Part shown: piece by piece, positions 36,189 to 51,058 of the stretch
Position numbering within the stretch: position 1 is the stretch's first letter
How the letters are laid out: every line of letters starts with the position of its first letter
From: Guillardia theta CCMP2712
Taxonomy: Eukaryota > Cryptophyceae > Pyrenomonadales > Geminigeraceae
NCBI RefSeq assembly: GCF_000315625.1
Contig: NW_005434589.1
Span: 276,865-340,864, forward strand
Reading direction: 5' to 3'
DNA length: 64,000 bases
The notes under the pieces: generated by a model
What the model was told of the DNA's origin: nothing
The model's input: the letters and a program-made list of their open reading frames with translations, nothing else
Database searches by the model: none
Translations under genes and position numbers: made by a program

Positions 36189-37378
36189 CTACCATGGAAT
36201 CGGCTCTCGCTCACGATAGAATCCTCCGCTGGGACATTCCGACGGCCTTTCGATCGCCCAGATCACGTCGCCTGCATGAGACTGAGACCCTGAGGGGAAC
36301 CCGGCTATCTCACCTGCGGCCTGCGCGGGCGTCAAGACTCTGTCTCCCTCTCCTGCCGAGCACATCCGTGTGTCCACGTCCCCCGGGCAGACAGCGACAG
36401 CCCGGAGCTTCAGCTGGCTCATCTCAATCTGGTATCAAGGGTTACTCCCTGCCTGCTCCCTTTCTCTCCCCACCTCCCTTGCTTGTATCCTTGTCAAGAC
36501 ATTCAGTGCCGCCTTCGACACGCTGTAGGCTGGAGTTGGACCGAACGCCTGTAGGGCCAAGTGAAAACCCAGCAGCTGCCTGTGGCTATCCAACCAGCTC
36601 TTGTCCCCTCAGACAAGTTCCTTCCCATAGCTCCCTCAAAAGGCTTTCCAGGTCGCTCTCGGACTGGACCTCCTTTAGGAGTCGTTGAAGTTCGCTGAGA
36701 GCAGGAATTAGCGCTCATCAACACGATGCAACAACGAAATGCTGGAGCATTACCTGTTCAGACAAGCAAGCTCCCCATCACCACTCGAAATGTTGATTAT
36801 GATTCCTCCTCGAGCATTCTCGTTACTTGTTTCTGACATGCCATGCATGAGGAGTTTGGAGAGGCGCGCTGGGCCGAAAACGTTCACCTAGAAAGATATA
36901 CTGACTGAAAGCTCTGTCATGAATCATTCAGAACCTGCATTGTCCGCTTGAGAACTTCTCTTTCACTTCCAGGAATGCAGATCGCGGCGTTGTTTATAAG
37001 AATGTCTGGTAGTTTGAGGCCGGCCCGGCCGTTCGAGCAACACTCAACAAACTCATCTATTGCTTTCTCATTTGACATGTCTAGTCCATACCAAACCTTT
37101 CCACTGGTTTCAATGCTTCTTTCTGTCTCGATTGTTCTCCTTGTGTCTATCACAAAATATCCTCTCCTTCCTAGCTCGCTTACGATTGCTTTTCCCAATC
37201 CCCTTGCACCTCCAGTAACCACAGCGACATACGGTGCATGAGCTATCGATGAGACTCCTGCCCCTCCTGCCCCTCCTGCCCCTCCCCCTCCCCCTCCCAG
37301 GCTCTGCAGCATCATGAAACCAAGGAATCCGAGCATTGGGCGCTTTGTGGGACTGGAAACCGCACGCAACGGCCGCAT
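36189..37378 (-). CDS. Short-chain dehydrogenase/reductase, carbonyl reductase (CBR1)-like
   Basis: Exon 36935-37378 has an N-terminal stretch with a Gly-rich hydrophobic segment, then the NAD(P)-binding TGGARGLG motif and the LINNAA motif. It joins in phase to 36754-36887 (VNVFGPARLSKLL, and INISSGDG with the catalytic Ser). The next exon (about 36596-36700) carries the long helical insertion typical of CBR1-like enzymes. Then follows FGPTPAYSVSKAALNVLTR, with the catalytic Tyr and Lys (YSVSK). The last exons have AVCPGDVDTRM and end with TAG at 36189. The catalytic Asn-Ser-Tyr-Lys set is present, so the enzyme is probably active as an NADPH-dependent carbonyl reductase. The substrate is unknown. 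The N-terminal extension could be a targeting peptide. Confidence 0.85.
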
Positions 37379-37554
37379 CGGCCAAATGGACTTGTAAAAG
37401 AAACGGAAACAACGGAGATTCTTTTTACTATGGTCAAAGACGGTTACAAAGACGTTATGTGTATGGGGAAATTGGCGAAGTAGGGGAACACGAGAACCAT
37501 GCCGATGTGGCGATATTTACCCGATAGAATAAAGGAAGAGAGGAAGATGGCAAG

Positions 37555-37835
37555 TAGTCAGTCAGTCAGTCAGTCAGTCAGTCAGTCAGTCAGTCAGTCA
37601 GTCAGTCAGTCAGTCAGTCAGTCAGTCAGTCAGTCAGTCAGTCAGTCAGTCAGTCAGTCAGTCAGTCAGTCAGTCAGTCAGTCAGTCAGTCAGTCAGTCA
37701 GTCAGTCAGTCAGTCAGTCAGTCAGTCAGTCAGTCAGTCAGTCAGTCAGTCAGTCAGTCAGTCAGTCAGTCAGTCAGTCAGTCAGTCAGTCAGTAGTGAG
37801 GAAGGAAGGAAGGAAGGAAGGAAGGAAGGAAGAAC
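37555..37835. repeat. Tetranucleotide microsatellites (CAGT)n and (AAGG)n
   Basis: About 60 near-perfect units of CAGT fill 37555-37795, followed by about eight units of AAGG at 37800-37831. A long Ser-Gln-Val frame crossing it is an artefact. It lies between the divergent SDR and PIS genes. Confidence 0.98.
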
Positions 37836-38005
37836 AACAAGCTGACGGAAGACCGATATGAACAGGGACTCACTACAAGCATGCAAGCATAAGAGAATAG
37901 TTTTAGATACGCAAACAAAAATGGAATGCCAGAAAGTCGTAGTTGAGCATCTGGGCATAAATGAATGAAGTGGCATGTAATTCATTTCTAGGATCCGCGC
38001 ACACG

Positions 38006-39090
38006 ATGGAGAACATTCATCTGTTTGTTCCCAACGTTATCGGGTAAGTTGTGCAGATCTGTATTAGATTTATTCTGATCTTCTCTCCACCCGAATGTCG
38101 ATACAGATATATACGTATTGCAACAGGATTGCTCGCTTTTTATTTCTGCGAAGATTGGAAGTTATTTTTTGGGTACACAGACTGTCTTCGCAGTCGTTTG
38201 CTGACTGTTCGCTCAAGCTTTTATTTTGTATCATATTTTCTTGACTGTCTGGATGGACTTGCTGCTCGTCATTTTAATCAAGCGACAAGGTTCGGTCAGA
38301 TGCTTGACATGGTATGAAAGCTCGCTAGAGATTGAGAAACGGGGTAAACAGTCGTTGGTAGGTCACGGACAGATGTTGCACGGCGTGTTTGTTAGGGTTG
38401 TTGGCGTAAGACATTTGCACGTCTGGAATCTCCTCTCATTTTCATGCAGTCACTTGTATATGAACAACTATGCATTTCTGTTCTTCGTCCTACTCTCTTT
38501 GGATCTTGCCTCCCATTACTGCCACGTCTACAGTCAGGTGGAGTTCGAAACTTGGCTTCCAACATTCTAACTTGTTGGAGTAGCTGTTGGCAGGAACGTC
38601 AAGTCACAAAGAGGTGAGTTGTCAGCAAGTGTTTGTGATGAGACTAAAACTTTGTTCGTTCAGCTTTCAGAAAACGAACATTGGTTACTCAAGCTGTATT
38701 ACCACAAGAGAATGGTTGTCTAACCCTGGGCAGGCTCCAACAGTCTGGTTGATGTAGCTGGCAGGTTCTCTTCTTCCTGTGCCTCCTCAACGAGACTTTC
38801 TTTGTCATGTGCTACCTCATTCATTATGAGCAGCAGATCAAGGCAACCTTGGGATGGGTAGGTTGGAGGGTGCAGACGATACCCGAAGATGAGCTTGTGC
38901 TGTAGGCCATGCCGTTGATCATGGGCGTATTCTATCTTTGCTTGCCAGGAGCTGTAATCAAGCAATACATCAATCTACTGCAGGCAAGGGCGAGTGTGTA
39001 TGTTTTACGTCTTGACATTCGTTGCAGCTTTTTTCAGGATGCAATAGGATAATTGAATATGACATGAAGGAGCGAAGAAAGCAGAAGTGA
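38006..39090 (+). CDS. PIS: Phosphatidylinositol synthase (CDP-alcohol phosphatidyltransferase)
   Basis: Ten exons, all phase-consistent: 38006-38043, 38107-38172, 38218-38311, 38362-38405, 38450-38537, 38584-38613, 38664-38714, 38765-38857, 38906-38983 and 39028-39090. The product is 214 residues, matching human CDIPT (213). It starts NVIGYIRIATGLLAF and carries the CDP-alcohol phosphatidyltransferase signature: DCLDGLAARHFNQATRFGQM followed across an intron by LDMVTDR. Later blocks LSLDLASHYCHVYSQ, AGTSSHKE, LKLYYHKRM and LLNETFFVMCYLIHY are PIS-typical. The enzyme joins CDP-diacylglycerol and myo-inositol in the ER membrane. The last intron, 38984-39027, is GC-AG, and the C-terminal KERRKQK lies in a 26-nt tandem repeat. 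Confidence 0.94.
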
Positions 39091-39143
39091 TGAAGGAGCG
39101 AAGAAAGGATAAGTAACGAAGGAGCGAAGACAGGAGAAGTAAA
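39066..39143. repeat. 26-nt tandem repeat, three copies
   Basis: Three diverged copies at 39066-39091, 39092-39117 and 39118-39143, each beginning GAAGGAGCGAAGA. The first copy encodes the last residues and stop codon of phosphatidylinositol synthase; the other two lie in the 3' UTR. Confidence 0.9.
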
Positions 39144-39599
39144 TCTTCGCTTTCCGCTAACGAGAAGGTCTCGGCGCTTTCATGAGCTTGCAGAGCGATG
39201 ATGAGTCTCAGAATCAAACAAAATTCAAATACCTTCGAGGAGATATTTCATTAAACATTTTCAACCCAGTCTTCAATTTTCTTTCTCCATATGTTGTGTT
39301 TGGAATTCAAATCGTTTTCCTGATCCTCCCAGGAACTGAGGAAAGTCTTCGTACTTCACTAAGTTGTCCTGGCATGATTCGACAAACTGCAAAGGGTTTG
39401 GAACATGTCAAAACCATGCAAGGGCGAAGATCACTGATATTTGCAAATGGACAACCTGCGAATAGTTGCAGTGACAGGATGGATCAAAGTCTGAGTCGAG
39501 GACGCTTGAGTCTTTGCTCCTCAAATTTTCACAAGGAATCCTTGCTCGGCCAAACTATTCGAAACCTTTAAACAAGTTTCCCTAGAAGTGAGGTGTTCT

Positions 39600-40150
39600 C
39601 GCTTACCTTGTCCAAACTCCAACACAGAAAGCCACAAGCGGAGCAGAAAAACTTTCTGTAGGAGAGTTGATTGGTGTCCTTGTCTCTCCTTGGGAATGTT
39701 TGGTCATGATTAGATTAGACAGCGAGGTGATACCGGTACTCCGTCAAACTTTCGTTTCCTTCTTTGCACACCACGTTTGCTGGATCCAAATACAAGACAA
39801 GCCCCACGCTGGCCTCCTGCAGTCTGTTAGTGTCGCAGGGCCAACGGCAGGCGCGGGACCTGATGCATCTCGCGACAGGTCTCGCAGTGGCAGCGGATCG
39901 CGTAGTCGGGAGGAGCCAAGAGAGTGACCTTGACAGACCCGCACGCGCACGAGAAGGGGCGTGGGAGGTTCTGACAGCGTCGGTTGGGTATCCGAGTCTC
40001 AGGCAGCTCGAGCGCAGCGAATCTGCAACGGGGAGTCAAGGATGAAAGGATCAGGACTGACGAGACCTGCTCGCCTGACCCCTCAAAACCTCCACGTTGT
40101 TGCTGCAGACGCCTGTTAATCATTCGACTTGTCGAATGGCTGGCCATCAC
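39600..40150 (-). CDS. GFA/CENP-V family zinc-binding protein, partial model
   Basis: The upstream exon (down to about 39873) has FSCACGSVKVTLLAPPDYA and CHCETCREMHQ. After a GT-AG intron the next exon (about 39733-39829) gives EASVGLVLYLDPANVVCKEG and ends EYR, spliced to KFFCSACGFLCWSLDK. The CxCGS, CHCxxC and FCxxCG cysteines are the zinc ligands of the Mss4-like fold shared by GFA (glutathione-dependent formaldehyde-activating) and CENP-V proteins. The final exon beyond about 39600 is not resolved. The segment before the first Cys motif may include intron. Function within the family cannot be told from sequence alone. Confidence 0.75.
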
Positions 40151-40284
40151 CTTCTCTCACTTTTCGCTGCATTCACAAGGACAGGAACATTGATCTGTAA
40201 ACAGCCAAGTCAGCTAGAGAAAGGATACTTGACGTCTTTTTACCCGTGTCGGTTCAGCGTTTTCGTCTGTCTTCACATAGAGAC

Positions 40285-41048
40285 TCACAGCAGTGTACTC
40301 CTGGTTTCAAGAGAAGTCAACATGACGAACAGTACGATGTCAACAACCTCCTCAGTCAGCGAAAGCTCTCCTAGGACATTTTGTTCAAAGTTTACGTCTT
40401 CCCGCTCAGAAGCCTCATTCGCCAAATCTGGAACAGCCAACTCCTCCACTGCAACTTTATTCAGTGCCACACGAATGAGAGTTGAGGAGAATTTACATGA
40501 GCTTGACTTCAAGGGAGGGGTCATAAGAAAGCTATCAATGGTTGTTGTCTCTGTTGCATTTCGTGAGGACGCATCAGCATAGTAGACTCCGTAAGTCACC
40601 TTGGACGTCCTGAAAGAAATGTATTTCGCTCGAGCTTTTCTCCTTCCTGCGATTCATTTCTCCTCGCTCAATTATCTGAGTAAAGTATTCAAACGAAAGA
40701 TCACATTTGCCTGAAAATCACCTCATCTGCAGAATTCGAAAGATCCAATCCATATTTTTCCTTGAGGGCATGATTGAGCAAGTTCTCGTTGCCGTAATAT
40801 TTCAGGATCAATTTCGATGCGACTGAAACTTTCTCTGGGTTCACATGCGAGAAGAATAATTTCAACTGATTAGTGAGTTTCGATTCGTCGGCTGTCTTCT
40901 TTGCGCCACTTGGCGCTCCACCATGCCTGGAATATTGCGATGAACTTTTTTCTGATGATATTGAACTCGGCCTGGATGAATTTGATATCCTAGCCATGAC
41001 ATCGGGGGACGGGGGTTGTGAGGAGAACATAGCAGTATCTGACAACAT
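40285..41048 (-). CDS. Small protein of unknown function, two exons
   Basis: Exons 40722-41048 and 40285-40599 join in phase 0 across a 122-nt GT-AG intron and encode 213 residues. The N-terminal 55 residues are Ser/Pro-rich. They are followed by a helical segment (KLTNQLKLFFSHVNPEKVSV, then ASKLILKYYGNENLLNHALK) that looks like a small folded domain. The C-terminal exon is Ser/Thr/Glu-rich. No family is recognised. A run of compact helices before a polar tail would suit a scaffold or adaptor protein, but that is only a guess. Confidence 0.65.
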
Positions 41049-42059
41049 GGGTTAGATATTTTTCGTTTGTTCTGTGGATATCAATTGAACAATTTGAATG
41101 GTTAATCCTTGAACTGTGAATGGGATGAAGTTGCTCACGACCCTTCCGCTGCAAATGCCTTTGGTATCACTCTCTGCTATCCCTGTCACTTTTCTCTGTC
41201 TTGTGTCAGTCGCCATGCTTGCCTTCCTCCCTCCTCCCCTATCAGACTTTCTCTGTCAACATCTGTCCCGTCCCTCTTCCTCTTCCTCCCCTCCCCTATC
41301 CTCAGTGCCCACTTCCCGAGTCGCTCCCTCCCTCTATGTGCAAGCATTGAAGCATCTGCTGCATAGATGCTCAGATGTCGTGAGAGAGAATCGACTGCAT
41401 GTCGCTTGTGATGGCGTTGCTAGTGACTGATCGCAGTAGCGGGAGTAGCGTAACGGCATGCAAGCTCTACCGGCGAGAACTTATTATTGTCGTGAAACTA
41501 TCAGCGGCTGTTGGTCATCAGATTGGGTAGGGGGGGGTCATAGTTAGGTACTAAAGTTGTTAACGAGCGCCCTAGCAGGTGGGGTAGAGGATTTTAGAAT
41601 TGTTACATTAGTTGTAAGGGTGGGGTACCAATGAGGTCGGAGGAGGTCAAAGGTACGGGTCCCTAACGGTGGTAGGGCCGGTAGCGCTTTGGGGCGTAAA
41701 GCGCATTGGAGCGGGCCCGGGCCCAGCGACGTATGACGCTTGGCCGGACTCTCCGACTCGAGTCGCCGGACTCGGGAGGCCCGGGATGCCGGGCCCGGGG
41801 CCCGGCGTTCACTGAGTCCGATCCTCTCTCTGACTTGGGGTAGTCAAACCCTAGGGAAAAAAAAGGGGCAGTTGAGAGCTCTAAGAGGAGGAAAAGGGAA
41901 AGCGTTGGGAGGGATAGAGGAGGAGATGCGAGTCAGTAGAGTCACTGGCAGTCAAGTGCTACAGTACATTTGTGATAGCCTGAGAGTGAACTTGACGAAG
42001 AAGCATCTGCTTGGAGCTGGAGTCGGGTGTTGAAAGTGATCTCTGCTAACAATTTTCAG
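41049..42059. other. Intergenic, GC- and G-rich
   Basis: Positions 41520-41700 hold GGGTAGGG, GGGGTA and GGGTACC words like those at 861-1280. Positions about 41715-41800 are extremely GC-rich with nested palindromes (GGGCCCGGGCCC, GCCGGGCCCGGGGCCCGGC). No supported gene is seen, although a first exon of the next gene may lie near 41940-42020. Confidence 0.45.
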
Positions 42060-43140
42060 ACCTGGGCAGACGCGGGAATAATGATGGAGATGTCTACACT
42101 CAGCGATCTTGGCAACCATGAAACCGGTTCACAGGTGAGGGTTACAAAAGGAGCGAATGTTGATGAACGGCTAAGGTCTAGCTTCAGGGAAAGGACGGTG
42201 GGAAAAGCCCAAATGTCACCCGATTTTCCAGTAGACCTCTTGTCTTTCTATGACGTTTGAATTGACCAACATGAGAAGCGGCTTCAATATCAGTCGGAGG
42301 GATGCAAGTGCCGATCAGGGGAACCAACAACGTGAAGGAAGAGGCGTTTCATCCAATGCCTGGGTACGGCTGCGATGAGCGAAGAGAGGGTCCGGAAAGT
42401 CTGATTGCGGGGAACAGGTATTCAGGTTACCTGCAGGGGATCACCAGCGAGAACAAGTTTGGAGGAACGATAGGGAAGTTAGCAGAACTCCAAGGTGACG
42501 CCGCGGACGATTCGTTGAACAAGTCTGGACCTCAGGTAAGTCTCTTGCTGTGATGGAGACAAGGAGGTGGACAGGTTCGGCAGAGGCGAGGAGAGAAATT
42601 TCAGCTCGGAGCTCTTCCGGGCTATGCAGGAGCTCTATCAGCTCAGATGCAGTGGGCGAGGAAATTAGAGACGCAGGTCTGTCGGGAGCAGCTCCCCCGA
42701 TAGTTCTGACTTGTCGTGAAGAACTTCAGCTTCTTTCGTAACGCAACGAACAATGTCGTGCCATGGCAGGTCTAACCGCGCGATGACGTTGATTGCATAC
42801 AGATGTCTCAAGAGGACACTGAGAATGGCGACGACAAGTACGATTACTACTCTATCTTCGACAAGGTACGATTACTACTCTATCTTCGACAAGGTTCCCA
42901 TCACATTCGAGCACCTTCCGTCCCGTGTCGACCTCCTCCCAAACTGAGTTCTCCTCCTCATGTTGACGAGCCTCCACAGCGTGCCATATCAAAGCACGAC
43001 TTTCACGAGGAGCAGAAGAGGATGTGTCCCTGGTGAGTGAAAGTTTGCATGTCACGGCTCTCTTGTTGATTGAGCTCTGCAGGTTTGGGAAAAAGCATCA
43101 TATCCCTGGTTACAGCGGATTCATCCCATGTTTGTAACCC

Positions 43141-43197
<57 letters not shown>

Positions 43198-43655
43198 TGC
43201 TTACCAAACCCCAAACTCTCTCCTTTCAATTCTTTGTGTTCGCCATCTTACCAATCTGTCTCCCGTCAGGCATGAAAGCTTCAAACCTCGTGGGAGCGAC
43301 CTACTCCAAGAACACTCTGACAGCCTTTGAAGACGCCGAACGTCAGTTTCAGACTTTTTCTAACTCATCATCGTTGAAGGCAATCCATCTCCTCCACCTC
43401 CATCCTGATGCCGTCGCCTTCGCTACTGCTGCTGCTGCTCCTCCTCCTCCTCCTCCTCCTCCTCCTCCTCCTCCTCCTCCTCTTTCTTTTCCCTCTGCTG
43501 TTATCATTCTCTTGTCGTCCTCTCTTGCTTCTCGTCCTCCTTCTGGTCCTAGTCCAATCAACACTCAGCCGCCTTCTCATCTGGATGATCAGAAGTACCG
43601 GGGACAAATGCGGGATATGGAGATGAGCATGCAAAGTAAGGGAGACGAGTGAAAG
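42060..43655 (+). CDS. CIMIP2/FAM166-like axonemal protein, spliced
   Basis: Plus-strand exons carry repeated motifs of the type GYxGxxPGxxxxNxxGxTxxxx. One exon ending at 42536 reads RYSGYLQGITSENKFGGTIG. A later series gives KHDFHEEQKRMCPW, spliced to FGKKHHIPGYSGFIP, spliced to MKASNLVGATYSKNTLTAFE. The IPGYxGxxP and GxTYxxxT words match the ciliary microtubule inner protein 2 (FAM166) family, proteins inside the doublet microtubules of flagella. The exon at about 42803-42865 has a duplicated splice donor region. Introns contain (CTGCTC)n and (CTC)n microsatellites. The product may continue into the EF-hand exons downstream, making one larger gene. Confidence 0.5.
42839..42894 (+). repeat. 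Perfect 28-nt tandem duplication across a splice donor
   Basis: Two identical 28-nt units, 42839-42866 and 42867-42894, each ending GACAAGG. Each copy ends in an AAG|GT that can serve as a 5' splice site. Confidence 0.97.
43142..43483. repeat. Microsatellites (CTGCTC)n and (CTC)n
   Basis: Positions 43142-43197 hold about nine hexamer units; 43437-43483 hold about 15 trinucleotide units. Both lie in introns or at exon edges of the axonemal gene. Poly-Leu, poly-Pro and Ser-Cys frames over them are artefacts. Confidence 0.95.
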
Positions 43656-43799
43656 GAGGAGGGATAGAGGAGGAGTCAGTGAGAAAGAGGGAGAGGGGAG
43701 ATGGTGAAGAAAGGAGTAAGGGTATGATCAAGTGAGGAGGAGAGGGAAGAGAAAGGGAGGAGGAGGTAGAGGAGAGATGGGGATGTTGTCATCTGATCC

Positions 43800-47222
<3,423 letters not shown>

Positions 47223-47595
47223 TGTGCTGAGGCGGGCTGTGCAGTTAAGCAGCAGCATCAGCTGCTGTAGTTGTTATCAAACGTGTCTGGCAAAAGATGT
47301 TTGGAAGTTCGTTTGCCGTCCATCCAGGTGTGCGAGCCAGGGAGCGGAGCGAGTCGTTGTGACTCGGAAAGTCCAACCGCAGCCTACGCAAGGGAACCAG
47401 TGAGATGAAGCAGGGGGGAGGGAGAGGTGTATGAGATCAAGGAAGAGACAAGTGACAAGAGGTGAAGAGTTTGGCAGCATGAGGCAAGGACCTGTATCAG
47501 ACGAAGAGCGTCTTGTCCAGGCATCACCTCTACCCTCACCCAGGTGCTCTCGCGGGGACCCAGAGTGATGCACCTGCACGCGGGTCAGGAAGCGA

Positions 47596-50500
47596 TCAGA
47601 TCGCATGATAGCGGCACCCCATCATCGCGTCCTCGTCGGCCAACTTGTGCCTGAGGCTGAAGGATCGAACCATCTTTCCTTTGGCGCCTGAGTTGCTCAT
47701 GACGTACTCCTGGAAGGTTGGGACGACCTTGAACTTGGAGACTGGCGTCACATCCATCCCGTGCAGATTCTTCGGCACGGTCTTGGTGGACGCGACCCCT
47801 TTCCCTCGCACCTGCAGCTTCGTCTTCACCGTCGCCCAGTGGATGTCGAAATGGTTGCTGAGGCGGCTGCGAGCGTGGGAGCCGAGCGTCACTTCGGTCG
47901 CGACTTGCCCCTTGTAGCTTCCATCCAACCCCCCGATGTCTATCAGCGTGATCAGCTTGCACCTTGCAGAGGAGTCGACATCGACGTCCATGACGTTCCT
48001 CCACCTCACAAGCATGATCTTCCTTCCTGTGTGATCTGTGATGGGCATAATTTCTTTGTCACGAAATATTGGCACGAAGATGACGTAAGGTTCTTGTTTT
48101 GGTCTTGAAATGTGCATTGAAGCCTGTACTTTGCCAAAGATCGAAGTGCTCTTCCTCTCTCTCGAGTTGTCATCTTCGTAGAGATCAAATGTCTGCTCAG
48201 ATCTTCGGTCAGATGCTGACAAGACACTTGCCAGGTTGATGTTCGCTGTTCCTACACAGACAGTCTTTGAAGTATTGAAGACTTTACGATTATTCTGAAT
48301 CAGACGAAAAATCAAAAACTTGTCGTTTTCGTAGTCAAATCTTTGCTGCAAATCGACTCTTGCAGGCCATGCAGGCTGAAGAGCACGTATGACAGGAGAG
48401 CTGTAAATCACTTCGTCTTCTCTGCTGATGGTAAAAGAATAGGAGTCCTCCTTAGAAACAGGGATCATCACCTTCACGTGACTGAATGTCGCGGAGAAGG
48501 AAAGTCTTTGTGTAGATCCAATCTCTTCAGGAGTGAATTTGTCGAACGGAGCACGGAATTTGACTCTGAAGATTCCTCTCTTCTGTTTGCGCAATTTGTC
48601 CTTCCACGTGTCATTTTCTGAACTTTTTGAATTGGGATCTGGACTCTCGAATTCTTGCTGAGCTTTCTTGATTCTAGCCTCAGCCACTTCGGTTAAAGTT
48701 TTGTACATAGAGGGAAACATGTTGAAAACTGTCCACACGTCATCTTGGTCAAGCTGAAGCAGCTCACATTTGGTCATCGCCTTGACGGTGGCGGTGCGTT
48801 TCTGATTTCCCATCAGAGCGACTTCACCGAAGAAAGTGCCAGTTGCAAGCTCTGCCACTCTTTTATCGTCGACAATCACTTCAGCTTTACCATTGTTGAT
48901 AATGTACATGCAAGTTCCAATATCACCAGCCTGAATGATTGTGTCCCCCTGTTCATAAATGATACTTTTCAACCTGGCTACAACCTGTGCTTGCGCACGT
49001 AATGGAGCTCCGATAAAGAGTTTCATGTTCCTAATCACATTCACAACTTGTTGCCCCACCCCAGATATTTTCATGGCCTCTGCCATGGGATCGACGCTGT
49101 CATCTACGACATCCGGGAATTCTGATATTTGGTCCGGGATCGGCTTATCAGATTCGTAGATTTCACGCCATTGGGCGACTCTTCGTCTTCTGTCCGTTGA
49201 ATTCAATGCACTCAAAGGGTCCATGTTGCTTTCCATGGCGCTCGGATGGCTTTCTACGACGCACATTGCACCGATGTTTCTTTTCATGCTAGCGACTGCA
49301 GTTCGTTTTAAACTCATGTACATGTGGTTTCCAGAAGTTGGATATTCGTTGATCACATCCCACAGATCAGTGTTGGTCAACTCAAGCAGTTCACAATTCG
49401 TCAACGAGAAAATGTCTGCTGTCCGAGTTTCTGAAAGCAGCATCGCAACCTCTCCAAAATAGTCACCAGCATTCAATTTGGCGACGACTTTTCCGCTTAT
49501 GGCAACGGCACACTGTCCGGAAACGATGAAATATACAGAAGTCCCTGGTGTTCCGGCCTCAACAATCCTCTCCTCAGTTTCATATGATACAAGTTTCAAT
49601 CTTTGACACAATCTGAAAAAGAAATCATCTGAAATTTCTTCAAAAAGCTTGATTCTTCTTCCCTCTCTTAGGAATTGAGATATGACTGCTTTTCGTCTCA
49701 ATTCTTCTGGAGAAATATTCTCTTGCTCATTTTGTGTGTTTGACTCTTGTGGATTACCTTGCTCTGACTCAGCTATTAATTTGGAATCTTTTTGCTTTGA
49801 GTCGGTCAGAGCAAGTCCAACAGATACTTCATCAGAACCAAAATCTTCCTTTTCAAGCTGAGCAAGTTGAAACATGCTTGTGAAAGATTTTTGATCTACA
49901 GTTTTGCTACCATCCGAGTTCTGAGTCTTGGAAAGTCTTTTAGGAGAAAACTCTTTCTCAGCACTGGAATTCAAATGATTCACATGATGCGCGTCGTCCA
50001 TGTGATGAGCTGCATGATACTGAAATAACGAGCTTATCTGTTCTGCTGCCCTCTTCTCCGGAGATACAGAATCGTGTGGAGTTTCGCAGTCCAAGTAGGA
50101 ACGGTCAATTTCACTTGCTTGCTCTATCGGTGATGAATGGGAGTCATCAGAGGCTTTGTCACTTTGAATTGAGCCCACATCCTCAAATTCGCCACTGCAC
50201 ACAACTCTTATACGAAACAAAGCAATTTGATTCAAACCTTTTCTGAGAGTGAGAAAACTCATCTCGTGGCAGTTTGAGCATGTTCTTTGCATTTTCTCCT
50301 ACGATCTCAGTATTAGAAAGTACAGAAAAACATGCTGCAAGGATATACCCCCGTCCGATGGAAACAAACTGTAATCTATCTCAACCAAAACCTTTGCCTA
50401 CATGGAAGATGAGCCGTTTGATTTGCCGATGCAATCATTTTACCTTTGGGGAAGCAAAAGATCGACGGACATGCACATCAAGCTCGTACCTTTTGGCATG

Positions 50501-51058
50501 CATTGGAAACCTGACATGTATGAGTACTTCTAACGCGGATGTGGCATGGTCTCACGAGAGCTTAGCAACATTAATCACGGCCTGACCAATGCACAGAGAC
50601 AAATTCCCATGTTCAGGTAGAGCCCCACTATCCCACAACGAAATTTCTATCATGGCATTTTCTTTGCCGTCCTGGACACTGAGGTCAGGATGAAAAACAA
50701 ATAGACTGCAAGCATTTACTACCATGTCCCATTCACAGACTTGATTCCATAAGGGATTAGAAGTTTCAAGCTCAACAGCGCTACCTGTAGCACAACGTTG
50801 GAATAGCAATATTCAAGAATGGTAAATTTACGGAAGATTGAACGTGTGTATTCATCTTCATCCCTCTCCTGATAAATTCCACTGTTCTTGGAGAACAATC
50901 GAACCAAACAGGATGCATTGCACTATTGCAATCAACTTACAAATGGAGTTTCGAAATATGAGTTTTACCGGAGCATTTGAGGATCGGTAAAGATTCTTTG
51001 CTTCTCTCACTATGAGACGCAATCTCGTCGTTCCCTTGTTGATACCTTCTCTCGCCAT
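47596..51058 (-). CDS. C2 - cNMP-binding - cNMP-binding - C2-like protein
   Basis: The start at 51058 opens GTTRLRLIVREAKNLYRSS, the first strands of a C2 domain. The exon at about 50575-50790 continues it (ELETSNPLWNQVCEWDM, then NAMIEISLWDSGALPEHGNL). A long exon, 47596 to about 50194, carries an acidic Ser-rich linker with an SPKR/SPEEL character, then two cyclic-nucleotide-binding domains. Their phosphate-binding cassettes are FGEVAMLLSETRTAD and FGEVALMGNQKRTAT, both keeping the Glu and Arg that bind the nucleotide. The C-terminal 400 residues contain a second, diverged C2-like segment and a conserved-looking tail (TPVSKFKVVPTFQEYVMSN). There is no kinase domain, so this is not a PKG. 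It may be a cAMP/cGMP-responsive membrane-binding regulator (inference). Upstream exon joins near 50194-50575 are approximate. Confidence 0.85.

Noticed and set aside
37555-37795. Regular repeat array that might be taken for a CRISPR array
   Set aside because: The unit is four bases with no spacers, and the DNA is eukaryotic.
37499-37861. A long plus-strand frame of repeating Ser-Gln-Val
   Set aside because: It is only the (CAGT)n microsatellite; the unit length makes all frames open.
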